A model generated the notes under the pieces. The model had not been told where the DNA came from, searched no databases, and worked only from the letters and a program-made list of their open reading frames with translations. Positions 20,009-30,453 of a DNA stretch of 47,132 nt are shown here, piece after piece. Both the position numbers and the translations under genes were made by a program. The stretch comes from Metamycoplasma orale ATCC 23714 (GTDB taxonomy: Bacteria; Bacillota_I; Bacilli_A; Mycoplasmatales; Metamycoplasmataceae): the NCBI RefSeq assembly GCF_000420105.1, contig NZ_ATUH01000004.1, positions 1 through 47,132 of the forward strand. Direction: 5' to 3'. The first letter of the stretch is position 1, and each line of letters starts with the position of its first letter.

Positions 20009-20036
20009 TGTATAAAAATGTACAAAAAAATATACA
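20009..20036. promoter_or_regulatory. Cluster of TGTAYA half-sites, candidate operator
   Basis: TGTATA (20009-20014), TGTACA (20019-20024) and TATACA (20031-20036) lie within 28 bp between the HTH-peptidase gene and the SRP RNA promoter. TGTACA is itself a palindrome, and TGTATA/TATACA are inverted. The spacing of 10 and 12 bp between starts places them on about the same DNA face, fitting binding by the XRE-type regulator. AT-rich background makes chance occurrence possible. Confidence 0.4.
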
Positions 20037-20115
20037 AGAAAAATAACTTTTTGGTTTATGAATTGAGATAACAATGATTTATTTAAAAAAGTAAAAAATA
20101 ATATATAATAATTTA

Positions 20116-20197
20116 TGCCGTAAGAACAATAACCTTGTAACCTGGTCAGGATAGAGATATAGCAGCCACATCAAGAAGTATCGTGTCTTGCGGTTTT
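20116..20197 (+). ncRNA. ffs: Signal recognition particle RNA (4.5S-like)
   Basis: The conserved SRP domain IV core is present (AACCTGGTCAGG and ATAGCAGCCA-type loop sequences), enclosed by a terminal stem GCCGTAAGA (from 20117) with TCTTGCGGT (about 20186-20194) and then a T run. TATAAT at 20104-20109 sets the start near 20116. It is the short bacterial form without an Alu domain. With Ffh it targets membrane proteins to the translocon. Confidence 0.93.
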
Positions 20198-20286
20198 TGT
20201 TTTACTTTTTTTATCAAAATTTGTTACAAGGTTAATTATGGTATAATTAATATATAATCATTTTTTACAAAAATATAAGGAAACAT

Positions 20287-22329
20287 ATGAAAAAAATAAA
20301 TTTTGCGTGATTATTAGCAATCACTCCATTAATACCTTTAACTGTAGCTGCTAAATGTACTACAACAAAACCAGTAGATCCTGCAAAGCCAGATCCTGCG
20401 AAACCTGATCCTTCAAAACCAGATCCTTCGAAACCAGATCCTGAAAAAACTGAAGAAGAATTTAAACAAGATATTGCTAAATTAGTAATATCTGAAACTT
20501 ATCAAAATGAAGGAGGGTTTGAAAAAATTGATATTCCTGAATTGGATTTATCAAAAGTAAAAATATTACTTGATGGCAAAGAACCTTCAAAATTAGGATA
20601 TGAAATTGTTGACCTAGCTTTTGGAAAACCAGTAGACGATTTAACTGAAGATCTATATATGAGTGGACTAAGAGAAATTAAATTTAAAATTAAAAAAGGC
20701 AAATTTATTTCTGATGAAATTATTCGCTCAATACAATGTCATAAAACATCTAAATCTACTATTTTAGATGAAAGAGAACATTTTAAGGAATTTAAATTAA
20801 TTCCTTCTTTAGAAGCTAAAGAATATTTAGAAACCGTTGCTAAAAATGGCGATACTTTATACTATGACTATACTAATAGAAGCATTTATAGTAAAGACTA
20901 TAAAGCACCAGATAAAATTAAATTATTTGAAAATTTAAGTATACCTGAACATATTAATGTTTTAAACCCGGACAACGAAGATAAAACTGTAATTCTTTCA
21001 AAAGATGAAAAGGGATATTCAATTAAAGGTAGATTAGCTCAATTTATGGGAAAAAATCAACCTATGTTAATTGACCTAAAAACACTTGAATCATCTAAAC
21101 AAAAATTTGATATTCACTCTCCTAAAGAATTAGAAGATGAAGTTAATAAATGAATTAATCAAATTGACTATAAAGATAAAGCAACAACTTTAATTAATGA
21201 CTTTGATTGAGAAAAAGTTCAATGACCAGCATTAACACCAAATATAAATGCCAAAGTTGAATATGAAAAAACTAATGTAACTAAAAATTTTGATAATAAT
21301 AGTGTATCTATCAAATTCAAATTAGTTAATAGTAATGAAGTTCAATCAGCTGCGCCAATTGCATATAAAGAATTTGAGGCAACAATTAGCGGCTTTAAAG
21401 AAAACCCAAATAAAGCTGACTTTACTGACTTAGTAGTTGACTATGAAGGAAAAGATGCAATTGAATTAACCACAATTAAAACTAATGGCATTGATCAAAG
21501 TAAAATTAAATTCTTTAAAAATAACACACCATATGTTTTACAAGCAACTTCATTTGTTGCAGAAGTAATAGGTGAAATTAACGAATTTAGTGGAGAATTA
21601 AATGTAAAAATTACTTTAACTTCAACTAGCGGAGAAACTTCATTTAAAGAATTTAGCATAGAAGGATTTAAAATTCCTGCAAATAATCCTACTAGTATAA
21701 TCAATGATGTAACAATTATTTCATCAGCAAAATGAGCAAGTTCTGTTACTAAAGATAATATAACAATTAAATTTAAAGATCCTAATCATGAAGAACTATT
21801 TAATATTGAAGAAATAAATGTTGGTGACTCAAATAACATGACTGGTGAAGTAGCTGTAACAATTAAATTTGTACAAAAAGCAACTTCAGCTACATTTGAA
21901 AAGACATTTAATTTAAGTTTTACCAATAAATATGATGCTTCTTTAGCAAAACTTTATGAATTTTCTAAACAAAAGAAATTATTTGTAATTGACCCTACTA
22001 AAAAAGAACAAATTAAAACAGCAATGAAAAACCCAATAAGAGGTTTATTTGTAATAAATAACAACAAAATTTTAAATAAGAAAAAGGATGGTGTTGAAAT
22101 TGAAGGCTTAACAATAAATGCAGAAATAGCTAATAGTATGCACCTAAATACACATGGTAGTGGTAATAAAGCAAATATCGGAAAAATAGATAACTATGGA
22201 AGCAATGACAAAGGTATAAATGTATATTTTGAAGATGGAAAATATATTCTTAGATGAAAAATAGGCAAAATTGGAAATGGTGCTAATGATAGCGAAGAAG
22301 TATTTGAACAAATTCTAGAATTAGATTAA
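20287..22329 (+). CDS. Surface lipoprotein with KPDP repeats and repeated beta domains
   Basis: The 680-residue precursor has a lipobox ending VAAKC (Cys24), then a KPDP(A/S/E) pentapeptide repeat stalk (28-53), then three or four related domains of roughly 100-150 residues, each ending in a phrase like FEATISGF, FKEFSIEGF or EKTFNLSFT. This matches the lipoprotein-17-type variable surface proteins of mycoplasmas. It is expected on the outer membrane face, as an adhesin or antigen; the ligand is unknown. Promoter: TTGTTA, 17 bp, TGGTATAAT (about 20221-20248), and AAGGAAA ribosome-binding site. Unlike many neighbours it has a true leader. Confidence 0.85.
20386..20445 (+). repeat. 15-bp tandem repeat coding for KPDP(A/S/E)
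   Basis: Four 15-nt units encode KPDPA, KPDPS, KPDPS and KPDPE, preceded by a longer variant KPVDPA from 20368. They lie right after the lipidated Cys. Units are multiples of 3, so slippage would change stalk length without changing frame. Confidence 0.85.
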
Positions 22330-22343
22330 TTTAAATATATGAG

Positions 22344-22372
22344 GTAGGCAAAAAACTTGCCTACTTTTTTTA
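22344..22372 (+). terminator. Terminator of the surface lipoprotein gene
   Basis: GTAGGCAA (22344-22351) and TTGCCTAC (22357-22364) pair around a 5-nt loop, followed by T7. Confidence 0.9.
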
Positions 22373-22442
22373 TATTTTTTTATGTTAAGAAAAATACATA
22401 TATAATAATAAAATACAAAATTAGTACAAAGGAAATAATATC

Positions 22443-25400
22443 ATGGAACAAAATAAAGAATATAAAAAGCTAGCTGAAAAATTAGAAATACAAAAAAGAA
22501 AGCTATTAGATTTAAGTTTAAAAAATAAAATGATTAATTTTAAAGATTCTTCATCAAATCTTGAAATAGTTAGCCCAGATATTAAAACAATACTTAAAAA
22601 AATTGCAAGCAATGATAAGCTAGAATTTGCTTCATCATACTTTGATTCTAAAAAAATAGAAGAAATAAAAAGGGAGGAATTAGATAATTTAGATTTTTAT
22701 TATGATTCAGAAAATGATAATCCTAAAAGTAAAAAAGAAAAATCAAATTTAAAAATACAAACTAATAAAGATTTAAAAGATGAATATAAAACATTGAACT
22801 TATTAAGTAAGAAAACCAAAGAATTTAAAGATGAATATTCTATTGATATTTTATATTTAGCGTTAGGAACTTTAGTATATTTTGATAATAGCAATCCTTT
22901 TACTAAAGAAGAAAAAATTAAAGCACCTCTTTTATTTTGCCAAGCTAAATTAGAAAGAAAAAATTTAAGTTCAAATTATGTTTTAAGTTTTGAAAATGAT
23001 AAATTATATGTAAATGAGTCACTAATTCAAAAATTAAAGCTAAATTACAATATTGATATTGATTTTGAAAAAGATAATAAAGTAGAAGATGAAAATGATG
23101 ATAGCGACTTTTCAAACACTCTCAATTATTTTGAATATGTTGAACAAGTTAAAAAGGCTATTCCAAGTAATTTCAGTGTTGAAGATAGTATAAACTTATC
23201 AATCTTTTCATTTCAAAAAATCAATATGGTAAAAGATATTGAAAGAAATAAAGAAAAGTTTCTTGATAATGTATTAATAAAACAATTACTTAATAATAGT
23301 TCTGAAAGTAGTATATTTGATATTTCAGAATACTATTCTGAAAAAGATATTGATAATATTTTAAATATAAAAGAATATTACCATGCGCTTGATTCTGATA
23401 GTTCGCAAGAAGTTGCTATACAAAATGCTATTAAAGGCTTAAGTTTTGTTTTACAAGGACCTCCAGGAACCGGAAAAAGTCAAACAATTGCAAACATTAT
23501 TTCTGAACTAATTGCTAGAAATAAAAAAGTTTTATTTGTTTCTGAAAAATTGGCTGCTTTGCAAGTTGTATATAATAACTTATCTAAAATAGGTATTAAT
23601 AAATATTGTTTTCCTTTGCATAGTGTAAGTACAAAAAATAAGTCAGAAATATATAAAGAACTTTGAAGTGTTCTGGAAAATGCTGATGTACATAAAACAA
23701 TAGATAAAGAATCGGAAGAAAATATTTTAAATAACTATGAAGAAGCTAAAAATGCATTAAATAATTTAGGTGAATATTTATTTAAAAAATCTGATAACAT
23801 CAATAAAAATATTTATGAAATGTATCAAGAATATTTTAAACACATTAATCTTAAAGAAACTATTGCTTTAAGCAATTTTAGTGTTAATAGTATTACAAGT
23901 GATAAGTTAAATAAATACGAACTTAAAATTAAATATTTTGAAAAATGAATTAATGATAATAAATATAGTATTTTAACTAATCCTTTTAAAGGCTTATCAA
24001 GCAAAAACTTATTACCTGATGAAATAGAATATTTAACTAAATTTCATTTAGATTTTATTAAGTCATTTTCTAATATTAAAACTTACATTAATTTAATTTC
24101 TAATATAATTCCAATTAATAAAGATGATAAATTAGAAAATATACTTAAAACACTTAATTTTATAAATGAACATTTAAAAAAATTAACTGGTAATTTACAT
24201 AGTTCAATTCTTAACATTGACTGCCAAAAAGAATTATTAAAATATAAGCATATAAAAAGCTTATATGAAGAAAACCTACAAATTAAAAATAAAATTAATT
24301 ACATAAACCTAGAACTATTAGATAATGAAAAACTAATAATTGATTACTATACATTTTTTAGAGAATACAAAAATGCTTTTAAAAGAGCATTTTCTAAAAA
24401 ATACAAAGAAAAATTTAAAAAGCTATGTGAAAACATGCAATATAAAGTTAAACCAAAATTTCATCTATTTTATAAAGATTTAAAGTTATCTAAATTGTAT
24501 ATAGAAAATAGAAACACATTACTGCACAAAATAAGTGAATTAAATTATAAACTATTTGATATTGATAAAGATTTATATACAAATATTCAAAATATTGAAT
24601 GATTTAATGAACTAACAATATATGCATACAAAAACAATTTTGAACTTAATAAATCAAATTTCTTTGATTATCAAAAAATAATTCAAAAAGACTTTATAAC
24701 TCAATTTGATAAGGAACTTATTTGATTTAATCAAATAAATACAATTATTAATGGTTTTTACTTTGAAAATATATTTAACTCAAATTCTAAATCAATTAAT
24801 GAGTTAGATCCTATAGTTAGTGATTGACATAATAAAATTAATAAAATATTTGAAAGAATAGAATTCAATAAAATATATTATGATGAAGATAATGATGAAC
24901 TAATTAAAGCTTTTTTAAGCGAAATAATTTCAAGAAAAATTAATAAAGATATCTGAGGAATTTTTGCTAAATCGTTGTTCTTAAATCTAATTAACAATGC
25001 TTTGTCAAACAATATGATTGACGTCGATTCAAGCGATAAATATCAAAATTTTGTTGAAATGTTTAGAAAATATGACAAAAAGATGATTGATATAGCCGCC
25101 AATAAAATTGAATACCAAATTAAAAAATATATTCCTCAAAAAGACTCATTAGATGAATATGATCATTCTAAAAGAATATTGAGAAAAGAAATTAATAAAA
25201 AATCAAAATTAATGCCTTTCTTAAAACTATTTAAATTAATTCCGGATTTAATTTTGCAACTTAAACCTTGCGTCATGATGTCACCTTTATCGGTAAGTTC
25301 TTATTTATTTGAAAGCGATATAGAATTTGATACTGTTATATTTGACGAAGCATCTCAAATAACTACAGAAAATGCTTTATGTGCCATTGCAAGAGGAAAG

Positions 25401-27173
25401 CAATTAATTATTTGCGGTGATAATGAACAACTCCCACCTACATCATTCTTCAAAAAATTAGAAGATGATAATGAATATGATGAAGAAGATGATAGTTCTC
25501 TTGAAGGCCTTGAATCTGTTCTTGATGCAGCAAATATTTTCTTACCTTCTAAAAAATTGAAATGACATTACCGTTCTAAATATGAAGAATTAATTATTCC
25601 TTCTAATGAAGAAATTTACAAAGAATTAATAACTTTCCCTTCAAATGACAACCAAAATGATTATTCTAAAATTAAATTTATAAAAGTAAAAGGTTCATTT
25701 ATAAATAGAAAAAATGAAGTTGAAGCTAATGAAGTTATAAATCAAATAAAACAAATATATGATAAATTTGGTACTGAAAAAAGTATTGGAATAGTTACAT
25801 TTAATATAAATCAACAAACTTTAATAGAGTCTAAAATAAGCCAACTTTGCCGTAAAGAAAAAAAATATGAACAACTTCTTAATTTAGATAATTCTAAAAA
25901 CTTATTCATCAAAAACATTGAAAATGTTCAAGGGGATGAAAGAGATATTATTATTGTTTCAATGGGTTACGGACCTAATGAAAAAGGCAGTGTTTCTATG
26001 AACTTTGGTGCAATTAATAAAGAAGGTGGATATAGACGTTTAAATGTTGTATTTACCCGTGCTAAAGAATGTTTAATACTAGTTTCATCAATCTCTTGAG
26101 ATGATATTAATAGTCAAAAAATAACAGGCAGAGGAATTAAATTCTTACAAAACTATTTAAAATATGCTGAATATGGTTCAAGTCAAAATCAAAATAATGA
26201 TAATAAAACTGCACAAATACTAAAAAATAATGCATTTGAAAACTATGTATATAATGAATTAGTTAAGTTAGGGTATGAAGTTGACAAACAAGTAGGATGT
26301 TCAAAATATAAAATTGATTTAGCAATTAAAAATCCTAATGACCCTTCTAAATATGTTTTAGGAATTGAATGTGATGGAACAACTTACATGTCTTCTTTAA
26401 CTGCAAGAGATAGAGATAGAATAAGACAAAATGTTTTACAATCTAAGGGTTGAAACATATATAGAATTTGATCTACAAATTGATTTATAAATAAAGAAAA
26501 AGAATTAAATAATCTTCAAAAAGTTATTAATAGTTATATTAATAATAATAAAACCGATAATAAAGCATCTAAAGAAATAGACAGCACTAAAACCAATGAA
26601 ATAAGTTACATTCTTAAGAAAAAGAAAGTTGTAAATATAAATTCAAAGCCTTTCCCTAACATTGAAATTTTATATGAAAAACTACTAAAAAAGACTAATG
26701 AATATAAAAATAAAGAAATTGGTTGATTTACTTTTAAAGATGAATTTAGAGTATTTTTACAAGCAATTTGTCCAATACACACTAACACATTGAGAAGAAA
26801 TAAAATAAGTCTAAGTAAAGTAAAAAATCTAATATTATCTTTAAACTTTTATTTTGATAAAGATAAGTTTCTTAAAGAACGAAACTTTGATTATGTTATT
26901 TTTAGAACTACTGATGAAAATAGTACCAAAAGATTAATTGATGAAATATGACCAAATGAATTAATGAGTGGAATATATGAATATATTAAACTTATTAATT
27001 CAACTTCAGTAAGTGATGTAATAGATTATTTTGCAGATCTTTTAAAAATGAAAAATACAGAAAAATTCAAAGATACAATAATAAATGCCTTAGAAACTTT
27101 AAAGAAAAATAATTACATAGAACTTGATTTGCTTAGTGATAAAGCACAAATTATAAATAAAAATGCAGAATAA
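22443..27173 (+). CDS. DUF4011-type superfamily 1 helicase with C-terminal restriction-like nuclease
   Basis: A 1576-residue protein uninterrupted except by TGA-Trp codons. The N-terminus has the DUF4011 start (KRKLLDLSLKNKMINFKDSS). Helicase motifs: GPPGTGKS (339-346), DEAS (968-971), GDNEQLPPT, ENVQGDERDIIIVSMGYG and VVFTRAKE (near 1206). A Vsr/REase-like nuclease domain follows, with D1292 in KIDLA and E1309-C-D1311 in LGIECDGT. The last 250 residues resemble the DUF3320 tail. Such helicase-nuclease fusions occur in defence and mobile-element contexts; the target is unknown. Promoter TATAAT near 22401 and AAAGGA before the ATG. Its last 165 bp are duplicated at 30224-30388. Confidence 0.9.
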
Positions 27174-27238
27174 TAATTTCTGCATTTTTTAGCTTTATTA
27201 TCTATTGTAATATTCAACAATTAAAGCTTTGTTTATAT
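27009..27238. repeat. 230-bp direct repeat, copy 1
   Basis: Matches 30224-30453 at a constant offset of 3215 bp with no gaps and only a handful of substitutions. It contains the last 55 codons of the helicase gene, the terminator, and the last 13 codons of rpsD (minus strand, 27199-27238). The rpsD part is a fragment only. Together with copy 2 it brackets the ABC transporter genes. Confidence 0.92.
27161..27190 (+). terminator. Terminator of the helicase gene (duplicated at 30376-30405)
   Basis: AAATGCAGAA and TTTCTGCATTT pair across the stop codon, followed by a T run. In copy 2 the same structure serves the true rpsD 3' end. Confidence 0.85.
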
Positions 27239-27274
27239 AAATTTTAAAATTTATATAATGATATAATTATTACT

Positions 27275-28357
27275 ATGAAAAATATAAAAAATGAAAAGAA
27301 TAAATTTAAATTATTTAAAATTGGTATCGCAACTTTACCATTAATCACATTGTCATTTTTACCAATAAGTTGCACCCCCCCCAAGTCTGACACTAATAAA
27401 ATAACTATAGAAGATATGGTAGGTGATAAAGTCAATATTACCAAAAACCCTAAAAAGGTTGCTTGCATATCAAGAACTTCATATGATTTACTAGTCGCTT
27501 TCGGTCTAGAAAAAAATATTGCTGGAGTATTTTCTAATATTAAGAATAATCCTTGAACTAAATTTTTTGATGAAAATATTAATAAAAAAGCAACACTTCA
27601 ATATAAAGAAAGTGAAGAATCTTTATTATCACAAAACGTTGATTTAGTTTTTTCACCAGAAAAATATTTAAGTGATATGTGAAATAAAGCCAGAATACCC
27701 GCAGCCACTATTAGTCTATATCATAACAATGGTTTTAAAAACTATGTATATTACTATGCAGATTTAATAACAAAAATTTGAGATAGCAAAGAAGTTAAAC
27801 AAAAAGCTGAAACTTGAAAAAACTTAATGCAAAAAGCTATCGATGAAGTTAGTCAAAAAATTTCAAAAAGTAATTTACCAAAAAAATCTATATATTATGT
27901 AAGAGGTGATAAAAACAGAGGTATTAATTACACTGATAATGGAAATTCATTTATCGAATATATTTATAGTGACTTATTTAATTTAGATTATATAGGCAAA
28001 AGATTTATAAACCCTCAACCTTCGATTGAGGAAGTTATAAAAGCAAATCCTGATTTTATATCATTGGGTGGTACTTATCAAAATGATCTAAGAAAAACAT
28101 TATTGAAAGATTATTCACATTTACAAGCTATTAAAAATAATAAATATTTCAATATTCCCTTAGGACTTACTCCATTTGAACAACTTAATATATTTTCATC
28201 AGCATTTATTTATGATCAAGCGAACAAAATTTATCCTGAATTATTTAAATTTGATGTAAAAAATGAAATTATTAAAATATCAAAAATATTTTTTAACAAA
28301 GATCTATCAAATGAATTAGTTGATAGAATGTTAAAAGGTTTACCTTTTAATGGATAA
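27275..28357 (+). CDS. Iron/siderophore-type ABC transporter substrate-binding lipoprotein
   Basis: A 360-residue lipoprotein precursor with lipobox LPISC (Cys33), then a periplasmic-binding-protein class III (FecB/BtuF-like) fold: early block KVACISRTSYDLLVAFGLEKNI, second-lobe block SIEEVIKANPDFISL. It would capture an iron chelate, haem or corrinoid and pass it to the permease it overlaps. The substrate cannot be told from sequence. A C8 tract follows the lipobox Cys codon; the frame is on as sequenced. TATAAT (27262-27267) ends 7 nt before ATG, so the mRNA is probably leaderless. It is the first gene of the inserted cassette. Confidence 0.86.
27375..27382 (+). repeat. Poly-C tract (C8) in the lipoprotein start region
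   Basis: Eight consecutive C in codons 34-36, immediately after the lipobox Cys codon. In a genome this poor in C such a run is striking. Gain or loss of one C would shift frame early and switch the protein off, a known way of phase variation in mycoplasmas. Confidence 0.8.
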
Positions 28358-29402
28358 AAGTAAAAACAAAAATAGGCTAAAATATTTTTTAGTACTATTT
28401 TTTTCAATCGCATTTTTAATAATTTTATTTTTTGTTTCGTTATATGTTGGTAGATATAAATTGAAATGAAATAACTTTTGAAATGGTTTATTCAAAAAGC
28501 AGGACTATTTAATTGAAACTAATGTTCTTTTTAGATTAAGGCTACCTAGAACCTTAATGGCAATGATTGTTGGCGCAAGTTTAAGTATTGCTGGTTTTAT
28601 ATTTCAAGAAATATTTAGAAATAATTTAGTTTCGCCTAATGTATTAGGTGTCACAAATGGAGCTTCAATTGGAGCGATTATTGGAATATTAATTGGTTTA
28701 CCAATATCAATCATAAGTTTAATGTCATTTAGTTTTGGGATAGTTGTTGTAATATTAACAATATTTATTTCTAAAATATTTACAAAATATTCGTCGACCT
28801 TGAATTTTGTTTTAGCCGGAATAATTGTAAGTAGTTTAACTAGTTCAATTATTGGTATAACAAAATATATCGCTAATGAAAATACTACATTACCTACTAT
28901 AACTTTTTGATTACTAGGTTCACTCCAAAACATTACGATGAAAATGGTATTAATTGCTTTTCTAGTTAACACAATATGCATTATTATTGTATTTATAACT
29001 AAAAAACATTTAGTAATGGTATCTTTAGGAAAAGTTCATGCTGAAACTAAAGGACTAAAGTACATACCTTTTATCTTATTATTTATTACAATATCAACAA
29101 CTTTAACAGCAACTTCAATATCGGCCTCGGGTTCTATTTCTTGAGTTGGTTTAATCATTCCTCATATTGTGAAAATTTTCATCGAAAAACTATACAATGG
29201 AAAAAAATACTATCACATTTTTATGCTATTAATAGTTTGAGGTGCTTTATTTGTACTTTTATCAGATATTATTTCAAGAACATTTACAAGTTCCGAAATT
29301 CCTATTTCAGCAATAACAGGCTTACTTGGTTCAATTACATTTGTTCTAACCATTATAATAGAAAGGTTTAAAAAATATGGAAGAAATAATCAAAGTAAAT
29401 AA
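28350..29402 (+). CDS. FecCD-family ABC transporter permease
   Basis: A 350-residue, very hydrophobic protein with about nine to ten membrane segments. Typical FecCD phrases are present: RLPRTLMAMIVGASLSIAG, NNLVSPNVLGVTNGAS and SISWVGLIIPHIVK, the latter two matching the family NPLASPxxLG and GFVGLIxPH blocks. It overlaps the lipoprotein stop by 8 bp and the ATPase start by 26 bp, so all three subunits are translated together. Several Trp residues are TGA, which breaks it into fragments under the standard code. Confidence 0.9.
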
Positions 29403-30159
29403 CTTAACTTTTAAATATCCAAATAATATGAACTTTAATATTTTTGAAAATATTAACTTTTCAATAAATCATAATATAAATGTAATCCTAGGGCTAAATG
29501 GAGCTGGCAAATCAACATTATTAAAAATAATATCAGGTTTAGAAAAAAAATATTTAGGTGAAATAATTATTAATAATGATAATAAAGAACAAGAATTAAG
29601 AAAATTATCAACATTAAATAAATCTAAATTAATCTCTTATGTTCCTCAACTTCAAAATGAAAATATAAATTTGTTAGTTTATGATTATCTTGAATTAAGT
29701 TTATATAATCACCATAAAAGTTCTAAACAAGAATCATTGAAAATTTTAAGTAAATATATTAAGGAATTTGAAATTGAAAATTTAATTAATAAAAATTACT
29801 CACAATTAAGTGGTGGACAAAAACAAATTGTTAATATCATTGGCGCATTTATCCAAGATGCTAAAATTATTATTTTAGATGAACCTACTTCAGCATTAGA
29901 TTTAGAAAAACAAGAAAAAATTTTAAACATCATTAAGAAATATGAAGATAAAAAAATCTTCATTATTTCAACACATAACCCTAATCATGCACTTTTATTA
30001 GAAGCATATGTTTATTTAATAAACGAAAATAAAATCGTCAAAGAAGGAATAGCAAAAGAAATAATAACTAAAAACAATATGCAAAATATCTATGGGGATA
30101 AAATTTGTTATGCAAATGAATTAGAGCATAATAGTATTTCTATAAAATTAAAAGATTAG
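29377..30159 (+). CDS. FecE-type ABC transporter ATP-binding protein
   Basis: A 260-residue ABC ATPase that would power the FecCD-type importer. Walker A GLNGAGKS (39-46), signature LSGGQ (144-148), Walker B IILDEPTSALD and the switch His in ISTHNP are all intact. Only one ATPase and one permease gene are present, so both would work as homodimers. Its TAG stop overlaps by 3 bases a leftover whiA 3' end on the other strand, an arrangement not native to this locus. Confidence 0.92.
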   Translation: MEEIIKVNNLTFKYPNNMNFNIFENINFSINHNINVILGLNGAGKSTLLKIISGLEKKYLGEIIINNDNKEQELRKLSTLNKSKLISYVPQLQNENINLLVYDYLELSLYNHHKSSKQESLKILSKYIKEFEIENLINKNYSQLSGGQKQIVNIIGAFIQDAKIIILDEPTSALDLEKQEKILNIIKKYEDKKIFIISTHNPNHALLLEAYVYLINENKIVKEGIAKEIITKNNMQNIYGDKICYANELEHNSISIKLKD

Positions 30160-30223
30160 TTTTTCTTATTATCTTTATTGGTGATATTTTTAATAAATAA
30201 ATCAAGTTTTTCTAAATATCTTG
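30156..30223 (-). pseudogene. whiA: Fragment of a foreign whiA 3' end
   Basis: Read on the minus strand the segment encodes a tail LPRYLEKLDLFIKNI followed by a Lys/Asn-rich end and stop. The resident whiA (33828-34670) ends LSRYLEKLDNFVKKI and the same kind of tail; 11 of these 15 residues agree. The two differ too much to be a recent duplicate. The fragment starts abruptly at the junction with direct repeat copy 2. It is best read as the edge of donor DNA in which the ABC transporter genes lay tail to tail with whiA. Confidence 0.75.
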
Positions 30224-30453
30224 GTAAGCGATGTAATAGATTATTTTGCAGATCTTTTAAAAATGAAAAATACAGAAAAATTCAAAGATACAATAATAAA
30301 TGCCTTAGAAACTTTAAAGAAAAATAATTACATAGAACTTGATTTGCTTAGTGATAAAGTACAAATTATAAATAAAAATGCAGAAGCATAATTTCTGCAT
30401 TTTTTAGTTTTATTATCTGTTGTAATATTCAACAATTAAAGCTTCGTTTATAT
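30224..30453. repeat. 230-bp direct repeat, copy 2
   Basis: Second copy of 27009-27238. It contains the dead helicase 3' end (last codons GAA GCA TAA instead of GAA TAA), the terminator hairpin and the genuine 3' end of rpsD. Substitutions are scattered, including one that gives Glu (here) versus Lys (copy 1) near the rpsD C-terminus. Confidence 0.92.

Noticed and set aside
24975-25565. Helicase fragments as a broken gene
   Set aside because: All interruptions in the helicase frame are TGA; with code 4 it is a single open frame from 22443 to 27173.
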